A DNA stretch of 6,479 nt, taken from the NCBI GenBank assembly GCA_937895985.1, contig CALBKL010000001.1, positions 1 to 6,479 on the forward strand. The letters run 5' to 3'. The stretch comes from an uncultured Solobacterium sp. Its GTDB lineage: Bacteria > Bacillota_I > Bacilli_A > Erysipelotrichales > Erysipelotrichaceae. A program made the translations under genes and the position numbers. The notes beneath the pieces were generated by a model. It had not been told where the DNA came from. It worked only from the letters and a program-made list of their open reading frames with translations, and searched no databases. Shown in pieces: positions 1 to 4,787 of this stretch (positions are counted from its first letter, which is position 1; every line of letters starts with the position of its first letter).

Positions 1-19
1 AGCACGTTGCCGGGTCATC

Positions 20-53
20 GAGAGCATGGTTTTCCATCGCTCTCCCTTTTTTT
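20..53 (+). terminator. Intrinsic terminator of the upstream unit
   Basis: GAGAGC-ATGG (20-29) pairs with CCAT-C-GCTCTC (34-44) around a TTTT loop, giving a 10-bp stem with one bulged C at 38. It is followed by CC and a run of seven T (47-53). This is the classic shape of a Rho-independent terminator reading left to right, so it probably ends a gene or RNA lying to the left of the window. The 19 bases before it are too short to identify. It separates that unit from the tsaE operon. Confidence 0.8.
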
Positions 54-106
54 ATACTTTTTATGTAAAGTTAGTGCTGACTTATAGCGCTTTTCATAAA
101 TCGTAT

Positions 107-112
107 TATAAT
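107..112 (+). promoter_or_regulatory. Candidate -10 box for the tsaE operon
   Basis: A perfect TATAAT lies 20 bases before the tsaE ATG, downstream of the terminator, where the operon promoter is expected. No convincing -35 hexamer is found 16-18 bases upstream, and there is no TG extension. If it is used, transcription would start near 118-120, right at the first base of the Shine-Dalgarno sequence, so the leader would be only about 14 bases long. That unusual geometry and the missing -35 keep confidence moderate; TATACT at 53-58 is an alternative -10 with an equally poor -35. Confidence 0.4.
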
Positions 113-132
113 GATTTGGTGAGGTTTTCTAT

Positions 133-585
133 ATGAATGAATTAAGATTAATTACAAAATCAGCTGATGAAACAAGAGAGCTTGGCGCTGAGATAGGTAA
201 GCATAGTGAAGCTGGTATGGTCATCTTATTAGATGGTGACTTGGGTGCTGGTAAGACTTGTTTAACACAAGGTATCGCGAAGGGATTGGATATTAGTCGT
301 AGTGTTACAAGTCCAACATTTACGATTCAAAAGATTTATCATGGTAAACTCTTGTTAAATCATATTGATGCATATCGTTTGGAAGGTATACATCAAGATT
401 TAGGCTTTGATGAATATTTAAATGATGAAGGATTAACTGTTATTGAATGGTCACAATTTAGTCCTGATTTAGTTCCTGAGGAACATTTAAAGATTTCTAT
501 TCAATTATTAGAGAATGGCGATCGTGAATTTACTTTCCATGCGATTGGAAAGAAGTATGAAGATTTATTGGAGGTTCTAGCATGA
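133..585 (+). CDS. tsaE: tRNA t6A37 threonylcarbamoyltransferase complex ATPase TsaE
   Basis: TsaE is the small cytosolic P-loop ATPase that binds TsaB-TsaD and drives turnover when the threonylcarbamoyl group is transferred to A37 of ANN-decoding tRNAs. Visible landmarks are the Walker A motif GDLGAGKT (residues 35-42, Lys41), the SPTF segment (60-63), the HIDAYRL block with Asp79 (77-83), and VIEW with Glu105 and Trp106 (103-106), all hallmarks of the YjeE/YdiB family. At 150 residues it is full length for the family. A minor departure is Cys43 where a second Thr usually follows GKT. The start is set by GGTGAGG at 118-124, 8 bases before ATG. Its stop overlaps the tsaB start as ATGA, implying translational coupling with its partner. 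Confidence 0.97.
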   Translation: MNELRLITKSADETRELGAEIGKHSEAGMVILLDGDLGAGKTCLTQGIAKGLDISRSVTSPTFTIQKIYHGKLLLNHIDAYRLEGIHQDLGFDEYLNDEGLTVIEWSQFSPDLVPEEHLKISIQLLENGDREFTFHAIGKKYEDLLEVLA

Positions 586-1178
586 TTACTTTATGTATGG
601 ATACAAGTCATATCTATTTATCACTTGCATTAATTCGTGATGATGAAATCATTGGTGAAGTACAGGAAGAATGCTGGAAACATCAATCTGAAGAAATTTT
701 TCCTAAGCTTGAAGAGATGTTATCGAAGTTATCGTTAAAGAGTGATGATATTGATCAAATTGTAATTACTAAGGGACCAGGTAGTTATACTGGTGTTCGT
801 ATCGCAATGACTATTGCCAAGGTATTCTGCTCCATGACAAACAAGCCTTTATATACACTTCCTACAATGTTGTTGTATGCGGGAATGGAAGATTGTCGCG
901 TTGTATTAGATGCACGTGGTAAGCGCGTATATACTTGTGCCTATAAAAATGGCAAGGCTGTTGAAGAAGAAAGAGTTGAATATATTGATGATCTTGAAAA
1001 TGTGGTACGTGATGAAAAGCTCATTGGTGATGGTCAATTATTTGGGAAAGAAACGTATTACCCAAACATGGCAAAGAACTTCTTGTTGTTAAAAAATGAG
1101 TGGCAGAAAGCAGAGAATGTGCATTTGATTGTGCCAGAGTATTTAAAGTCATCCGATGCATATAATATTCATAAATAA
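582..1178 (+). CDS. tsaB: tRNA t6A37 threonylcarbamoyltransferase complex dimerisation subunit TsaB
   Basis: TsaB is an ASKHA-fold paralogue of TsaD that lacks catalysis and forms the TsaB-TsaD heterodimer to which TsaE binds. It shows the N-terminal MDTS phosphate-loop strand (6-9), KHQSE (33-37, like the family's QHSE), the diagnostic GPGSYTGVR (65-73), DARGKRVY (110-117) and the C-terminal PEYLKSSDA (185-193, like PxYLRxxDA). At 198 residues it is some 30 shorter than the E. coli and B. subtilis proteins, but the closing PxYLK motif is present, so it is compact and not truncated. GGAGG at 570-574, 7 bases before the ATG and inside the end of tsaE, sets the start. The stop shares one base with the rimI start (TAATG). 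Confidence 0.96.
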   Translation: MITLCMDTSHIYLSLALIRDDEIIGEVQEECWKHQSEEIFPKLEEMLSKLSLKSDDIDQIVITKGPGSYTGVRIAMTIAKVFCSMTNKPLYTLPTMLLYAGMEDCRVVLDARGKRVYTCAYKNGKAVEEERVEYIDDLENVVRDEKLIGDGQLFGKETYYPNMAKNFLLLKNEWQKAENVHLIVPEYLKSSDAYNIHK

Positions 1179-1621
1179 TGATTCGAAAGATGATAGAAAC
1201 AGATCTTTCGAAAGTCGTGGATCTTGAAAATATTTGTTTTCCAAAAGGGGGATGGACTTTAGCACAGTTCCGTTATGAACTTTTGGAAAATCCTTTCTCC
1301 AACTTATTGGTTTTTGAAGAGAATCAAGCAATCATTGGATATATTGATTGGTGGATTACTTATGAACAAGCTCAACTTGCAAATATTGCGGTTCATCCTG
1401 CAAGTTGGAAGCAAGGTATTGGTCAACAATTATTGAATGAAGCTCTTCAAGATGCTATTGAAAAAGAGTGCGAAAATATGACATTGGAAGTACGTATATC
1501 AAATGAACGTGCAATTCAATTCTATGAAAAAAACGGGTTTATTTCTGTGAATACTCGCAAGAATTATTATGATGATGGCGAGAATGCATATCTAATGATT
1601 AAACCCTTAGGAGGTTTATAA
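1178..1621 (+). CDS. rimI: GNAT N-alpha-acetyltransferase RimI
   Basis: RimI proteins transfer acetyl from acetyl-CoA to protein N-termini; ribosomal protein bS18 is the classic substrate, and the gene is regularly linked to tsaB and tsaD. One GNAT domain fills the 147 residues. NIAVHP (69-74) leads into the acetyl-CoA loop WKQGIG (77-82), then LEVR (103-106) carries Glu104, and A-I-Q-F-Y-E-K-N-G-F (112-121) carries Tyr116. Glu104 and Tyr116 line up with the catalytic pair Glu103 and Tyr115 of enterobacterial RimI. The RimI-type RKNYY segment follows. In the Q/R-x-x-G-x-G loop the usual Gln/Arg is Trp77. No Shine-Dalgarno precedes the ATG, so initiation probably depends on ribosomes ending tsaB at the overlapping TAATG. 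A hairpin covers codons 2-12. An in-frame ATG at 1190 is a weaker alternative start. Confidence 0.93.
   Translation: MIRKMIETDLSKVVDLENICFPKGGWTLAQFRYELLENPFSNLLVFEENQAIIGYIDWWITYEQAQLANIAVHPASWKQGIGQQLLNEALQDAIEKECENMTLEVRISNERAIQFYEKNGFISVNTRKNYYDDGENAYLMIKPLGGL
1182..1212 (+). repeat. Perfect 10-bp inverted repeat at the start of rimI
   Basis: TTCGAAAGAT (1182-1191) is the exact reverse complement of ATCTTTCGAA (1203-1212), separated by 11 bases. It begins two bases after the rimI ATG. In the mRNA it would form an uninterrupted 10-bp stem within the ribosome's initiation footprint. There is no T-run behind it, so it is not a terminator. The likely role, by inference, is to block independent initiation on rimI; a protein-binding DNA site or chance are alternatives. 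Confidence 0.7.
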
Positions 1622-2632
1622 ATGACATTGATTTTAGCTTTAGAATCAAGCTGTGATGAAACAGCATGTGCAATTATTAAGGATGGTAAAGAAATATTAT
1701 CTAGTATCGTATCATCACAGATAAATGTTCATACACAATATGGTGGCGTCGTACCAGAAGTCGCTAGCCGTATCCATGTTGAAAATATTTCGACAGTTAT
1801 TGATGAAGCGCTAAAAAAAGCGAATCTAACAATGGATGATATTGATGCGATTGCGTATACACAAGGACCTGGTTTGATTGGTTCTTTACATGTTGGTGTA
1901 CAAGCAGCAAAGACAATTGCTTGGACATTCCATAAGCCATTAATACCAATTAATCATATGACAGGCCATATCTGGGCAAATAACTTTGTAGCAGATATGA
2001 AATTCCCATTACTTGCACTAGTTATTTCTGGTGGTCACTCTCAGCTTGTTTATATGGAGAATGATTGGGATTATAAGGTTATCGGTACAACACAGGACGA
2101 TGCGATTGGCGAAGCGTATGATAAAGTATCACGCGTTTTAGGTACAGGTTATCCTGGTGGACCAGTGATTGACCGTATGGCAAAAGAAGGCAAGGAACAT
2201 TACAAACTTCCTTCTCCAAAGACAGATGGTATATATGACTTTAGCTTTTCTGGATTGAAGACTGCTGTATTACAGTTAATTCAACGTGAAGAAAAAGCGG
2301 GCAATGAAATTATTAAGGAAGATGTTGCGTATGCCTTCCAGGAAACAGCATTAGAGCAACTAACAGGAAAGACCCTACAGGCTGTAGAAGACTTAAAACC
2401 AAAGATGCTAGTACTAGCAGGTGGTGTAGCAGCAAACTCAAGATTAAGACAGTTAATCACTGAGAAGATGCAAGCATATCCAGATGTACAGTTAGTCATT
2501 CCACCTATGTATTGTTGTACAGATAATGCGGCCATGATTGGTGCAGTAGGTTATGTAGCATATCAACATGGACTGTTTGGAGACCTCTCTGCAGCAGCAG
2601 ATCCAGGACTCATGATGCCGGGTGAAGAATAA
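1622..2632 (+). CDS. tsaD: tRNA N6-adenosine threonylcarbamoyltransferase catalytic subunit TsaD
   Basis: TsaD (YgjD/Gcp/Kae1 family) is the catalytic subunit that moves the threonylcarbamoyl group from TC-AMP to N6 of A37 in ANN-decoding tRNAs, working with TsaB and TsaE. Motifs in order: LESSCDETA (7-15), GGVVPEVASR-HVENI (41-56), TQGPGLIGSL (80-89), the metal site NHMTGH with His112 and His116 (111-116), ISGGHSQL (135-142), DDAIGEAYDK (159-168), GGP (179-181), FSFSGLKT (207-214), LAGGVAANSRLR (265-276) and the metal ligand Asp301 in CTDNAAMIG (299-307). All expected active-site residues are present and 336 residues is normal length. AGGAGG at 1609-1614, 7 bases upstream, fixes the ATG directly after the rimI stop. 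Despite old names it is not a glycoprotease. Confidence 0.98.
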   Translation: MTLILALESSCDETACAIIKDGKEILSSIVSSQINVHTQYGGVVPEVASRIHVENISTVIDEALKKANLTMDDIDAIAYTQGPGLIGSLHVGVQAAKTIAWTFHKPLIPINHMTGHIWANNFVADMKFPLLALVISGGHSQLVYMENDWDYKVIGTTQDDAIGEAYDKVSRVLGTGYPGGPVIDRMAKEGKEHYKLPSPKTDGIYDFSFSGLKTAVLQLIQREEKAGNEIIKEDVAYAFQETALEQLTGKTLQAVEDLKPKMLVLAGGVAANSRLRQLITEKMQAYPDVQLVIPPMYCCTDNAAMIGAVGYVAYQHGLFGDLSAAADPGLMMPGEE

Positions 2633-2635
2633 AAT

Positions 2636-2653
2636 TTAGCAATTTTTTCACAA
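2636..2653. promoter_or_regulatory. Possible Rex operator
   Basis: TTAGCAATTTTTTCACAA has the 7-4-7 layout of the Rex consensus TTGTGAA-N4-TTCACAA. The right half matches 7 of 7 bases and the left half 4 of 7 (TT...AA kept, the central GTG lost). It lies just upstream of the -10 box of rex, over the usual -35 position, where a repressor would block RNA polymerase. Autoregulation of rex through such sites is known in other Gram-positives. The degenerate left half makes weak binding or chance possible in AT-rich DNA. Confidence 0.4.
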
Positions 2654-2657
2654 ATGA

Positions 2658-2666
2658 TGTTAAAAT
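2658..2666 (+). promoter_or_regulatory. Candidate extended -10 promoter of rex
   Basis: TGT-TAAAAT is a full TGn extension followed by a -10 with 5 of 6 consensus bases. An extended -10 can work without a good -35, and the best -35-like hexamer, TTAGCA at 2636-2641, has 4 of 6 matches at an overlong 19-base spacing. Predicted initiation is near 2672-2674, at the Shine-Dalgarno itself, so the leader to the ATG at 2684 would be only about 10-12 bases. No terminator separates tsaD from rex, so read-through from the t6A genes is also expected. Confidence 0.45.
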
Positions 2667-2673
2667 AGAGAAC

Positions 2674-2678
2674 GGTGA
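2674..2678 (+). promoter_or_regulatory. Ribosome binding site that decides the rex start
   Basis: GGTGA is complementary to the 3' end of 16S rRNA and lies 5 bases before ATG 2684. An upstream in-frame GTG at 2675 overlaps this sequence and has only a weak AGAG before it, so the GTG is better read as part of the Shine-Dalgarno than as the start codon. Confidence 0.7.
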
Positions 2679-2683
2679 TAAAT

Positions 2684-3304
2684 ATGAGCGAAAAGAAAGT
2701 GCCAAAGGCAACATTACAACGGTATCCTGTCTATTTAAAAGCATTACGTAAGCTACATGCAGATGGGATAAACAGAATTATGTCCAGGGAGCTTGCTGAC
2801 TATGTATCTATCGAGTCAACAACAATCCGTCGTGACTTTAGTTTTTTAGGAAACCTTGGTAAGCAGGGTTATGGTTATAACGTTGAAGATTTAATTAGTA
2901 TTTTCTCTAATCAGCTTGGTGTAAATTTTGATGAGAAGATTATTCTTGTCGGAGCTGGTAACCTTGGAAAAGCGTTATTAAACTACAACCATTGGAACCA
3001 TATTGTCGGTGAAATCGTATGTGCATTTGATTTACATCCAGAGAATGTAAAGAAGGCATCTGTACCTGTATATAGTATGGATGAGATAGCTGAAAAGATG
3101 CCAAAAGGCTGCCGTATCGCTATTTTGTGTATCTCACAAGATGTACAGAAGACAGTAGATTTATTGGTTGCACATGGCATTCATGGATTTGTAAGTTTTG
3201 CGATGGAACATTTCTCAGTTCCATCAGGAGTATATGTACGACATGTGGATGTCGTATCGAGCATTCAGGAATTGGTATTTGAAACCAACGCAATGAATAA
3301 CTAA
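2684..3304 (+). CDS. rex: Redox-sensing transcriptional repressor Rex
   Basis: Rex is a homodimeric repressor that senses the NADH/NAD+ ratio: it binds operators when NADH is low and lets go when NADH binds, releasing fermentation and respiration genes. The N-terminal winged helix (about 1-75) includes PKATLQRYPVYL (7-18), the helix-turn-helix around SRELADYVSIESTTIRRDFS (34-53), and the family signature L-G-N-L-G-K-Q-G-Y-G-Y-N-V (55-67). The Rossmann domain follows with the dinucleotide loop VGAGNLGKAL (89-98) and AFD with Asp116, placed to hold the adenosine ribose. The remaining residues cover the C-terminal domain-swap helix. With the ATG at 2684 the protein has 206 residues, usual for the family; a GTG at 2675 would add three. 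In B. subtilis rex lies close to the same t6A genes. Confidence 0.96.
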   Translation: MSEKKVPKATLQRYPVYLKALRKLHADGINRIMSRELADYVSIESTTIRRDFSFLGNLGKQGYGYNVEDLISIFSNQLGVNFDEKIILVGAGNLGKALLNYNHWNHIVGEIVCAFDLHPENVKKASVPVYSMDEIAEKMPKGCRIAILCISQDVQKTVDLLVAHGIHGFVSFAMEHFSVPSGVYVRHVDVVSSIQELVFETNAMNN

Positions 3305-3334
3305 TGTAGAAATAAGAATGGAGATTGAATAAGT

Positions 3335-4723
3335 ATGCCTACAGAAATGAGTATCCGCGAACTATATCAGTTAGCGAAAGATGGAACAACACTAGAACTA
3401 GACCAGTTAGATTTTATCCAATTACAGGGATGGGTTCGTACAAACCGTGCTGGTAAGAATGTGTCTTTTATTGCCTTGAATGATGGAACATTCTTTAAGA
3501 ATGCACAGATTGTGTATTCTTCTGATACTCTTTCCAATTACGCTGAAGTCGCCAAGTACTTAACAGGTACAGCAATTTCTGTTGTTGGTAAATTTGTATT
3601 AACACCAGAAGCTTCTCAGCCATTTGAAATTCAGGCAACTGAAATCAATTTAGAAGGTGAATGCGATAGCACATATCCTTTGCAGAAGAAGAGACATACA
3701 TTTGAGTACCTACGTGAAATTGGTCATTTAAGACCTCGTACAAATACGTTCTCTGCTGTGTTTAGAGTACGTTCAGTACTAGCGATGGCAATTCACCAAT
3801 TCTTCCAAGAGCAAGGATTTGTATATGTTCATACACCAATTATTACAGGTGCTGATGCGGAAGGTGCAGGCGAAACATTTACAGTTACAACACGTGAAGA
3901 TGGAAACTATGAAGAAGATTTCTTTGGCAAGCATGCGTCACTAACAGTATCTGGTCAGTTGCAAGCAGAAGCCTATGCAATGGCATTTAGAGATATCTAT
4001 ACATTTGGACCAACTTTCCGTGCTGAAAATTCTAATACAACAACACACGCAGCTGAGTTCTGGATGATTGAACCAGAAATGGCCTTTGCGGATTTAGATT
4101 ATAGTATGGATGTAATCGAGGATATGTTAAAGTACTGTATTAACTATGTCATGGAAATGTGTCCAGAAGAGCTTGCTTTCTTCAATGAAAGAATTGATAC
4201 ATCTCTATTAGAACGTCTTGAGCATGTAAGAACTTCAACTTTCAAGCGTTTACCATACACAGAAGCAATCGAAATCTTAAAGAATGCGGATGTGAAGTTT
4301 GAAAACAACAACATTCACTGGGGTATGGATTTAAATACGGAGCATGAACGTTACATTACAGAAAAGGTTGTTAAGGGTCCTACATTCTTAATTGACTACC
4401 CAGAAGAAATTAAAGCATTCTACATGCGTCGTAATGATGATGGTAAGACAGTGGCCGCATGTGACTTATTGGTGCCAGGTGTTGGTGAACTTGTTGGAGG
4501 AAGCCAACGTGAAGAAAGACTAGACATTCTGGAAAAGAAGATGGAAAGTCTTGGCATGAATGTAGATAGCTATCAGTGGTATCTCGACTTACGTAGATAT
4601 GGTGGTTGCCAACATGCAGGTTTTGGTTTAGGGTTTGAACGCTTAGTAATGTATATTACAGGTATGGAAAATATTCGTGACGTTATTCCTTTCGCAAGAA
4701 CACCACGAAACTTAAACTTCTAA
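3335..4723 (+). CDS. asnS: Asparaginyl-tRNA synthetase
   Basis: This cytosolic class IIb synthetase charges tRNA-Asn with asparagine. An N-terminal OB-fold anticodon-binding domain (about 27-105, with [10 protein letters not shown] at 31-40) precedes the catalytic core. Motif 1 ends at Pro168 in [17 protein letters not shown] (174-182) is characteristic of AsnRS as opposed to AspRS. Motif 2 is FRAEN...HAAEF with Arg229, Glu231 and His238 (228-242), followed by [12 protein letters not shown]. Motif 3 is GFGLGFER ending in Arg436 (429-436), and the protein closes with [12 protein letters not shown]. At 462 residues it is full length, and the motif-2 loop has Thr237 where Arg is common before the His. 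GGAG at 3320-3323 lies 11 bases from the ATG, rather far; Met5 could also start. It sits 30 bases after rex and is probably co-transcribed with it. Confidence 0.97.
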   Translation: MPTEMSIRELYQLAKDGTTLELDQLDFIQLQGWVRTNRAGKNVSFIALNDGTFFKNAQIVYSSDTLSNYAEVAKYLTGTAISVVGKFVLTPEASQPFEIQATEINLEGECDSTYPLQKKRHTFEYLREIGHLRPRTNTFSAVFRVRSVLAMAIHQFFQEQGFVYVHTPIITGADAEGAGETFTVTTREDGNYEEDFFGKHASLTVSGQLQAEAYAMAFRDIYTFGPTFRAENSNTTTHAAEFWMIEPEMAFADLDYSMDVIEDMLKYCINYVMEMCPEELAFFNERIDTSLLERLEHVRTSTFKRLPYTEAIEILKNADVKFENNNIHWGMDLNTEHERYITEKVVKGPTFLIDYPEEIKAFYMRRNDDGKTVAACDLLVPGVGELVGGSQREERLDILEKKMESLGMNVDSYQWYLDLRRYGGCQHAGFGLGFERLVMYITGMENIRDVIPFARTPRNLNF

Positions 4724-4730
4724 AAGAAAT

Positions 4731-4736
4731 TATGAT
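4731..4736 (+). promoter_or_regulatory. Weak candidate -10 before the ABC-F gene
   Basis: TATGAT matches the -10 consensus at 5 of 6 positions, but there is no TGn extension and no recognisable -35 around 4708-4713. If used, transcription would begin near 4743, inside the 5' arm of the terminator hairpin, giving a transcript that cannot form the terminator. AT-rich sequence produces such matches often, so this is only a possibility. Confidence 0.2.
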
Positions 4737-4749
4737 ATGGGAGTGGTAA
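4732..4749 (+). CDS. Mini-ORF of five codons (possible leader peptide)
   Basis: ATG ATA TGG GAG TGG TAA encodes M-I-W-E-W. It starts 8 bases after the asnS stop, lacks a good Shine-Dalgarno (only an AAAAGAAA stretch), and could be reached by ribosomes that re-initiate after asnS. Its last three sense codons, including both Trp codons, are exactly nine bases of the terminator's 5' arm, so a ribosome on it would block that hairpin. The stop overlaps an ATG at 4749 in TAATG form. Length and weak initiation signal mean it may be coincidental. Confidence 0.3.
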   Translation: MIWEW

Positions 4750-4775
4750 TGCAAGCGGCTGCCACTTCCATTTTT
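4737..4775 (+). terminator. Intrinsic terminator or attenuator between asnS and the ABC-F gene
   Basis: ATGGGAGTGG (4737-4746) pairs with CCACTTCCAT (4762-4771) as a 10-bp stem with a single G-U wobble. The loop is 15 bases, and the T-run is short (five T, 4771-4775, the first also in the stem). It can end the rex-asnS transcript. The large loop and short T-run suggest partial termination, which would let some polymerase continue into the ABC-F gene. Confidence 0.65.
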
Positions 4776-4783
4776 ATGGAGGT
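4764..4783 (+). promoter_or_regulatory. Competing hairpin that hides the ABC-F ribosome binding site
   Basis: ACTTCCAT (4764-4771) pairs with ATGGAGGT (4776-4783), an 8-bp stem with one U-G wobble closed by a TTTT loop. It contains the whole GGAGG Shine-Dalgarno (4778-4782) of the ABC-F gene, 5 bases before its ATG. It uses the 3' arm of the upstream terminator, so only one of the two hairpins can form at a time. Whether this is regulatory is inference from the pairing alone. Confidence 0.45.
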
Positions 4784-4787
4784 AACG

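Noticed and set aside
910..1092. A 60-codon + strand reading frame inside tsaB
   Set aside because: It lies wholly in another frame of tsaB across conserved DAR and VY motifs and has no protein-family resemblance.
1161..1166. A perfect TATAAT just before rimI that could be an internal promoter
   Set aside because: It encodes in-frame Tyr-Asn of tsaB, has no -35 at 16-18 bases, its TG lies one base off the extended -10 position, and transcription would begin about 5 bases before the rimI ATG. Chance in AT-rich coding DNA is more likely.
1149..1331. Minus-strand reading frame across the tsaB-rimI junction
   Set aside because: Antisense to two well-supported genes, with no recognisable domain; the long open frame reflects codon bias of the real genes.
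2281..2535. Minus-strand reading frame inside tsaD
   Set aside because: Antisense to the conserved C-terminal part of tsaD, with low-complexity Ser/Ala-rich translation and no domain.
2160..2600. Apparent shift in codon choice in the second half of tsaD (more CTA, CAG and AGA)
   Set aside because: Later genes use a similar mix and all TsaD motifs are continuous, so recombination is not supported by reading alone; a computed codon-usage scan would be needed.
2633..2683. Possible terminator between tsaD and rex
   Set aside because: There is a T-run (2643-2648) but no GC-rich stem before it, so read-through from tsaD into rex is expected.
2983..3180. Minus-strand reading frame inside rex
   Set aside because: Antisense shadow of the Rossmann domain of rex with no recognisable features.
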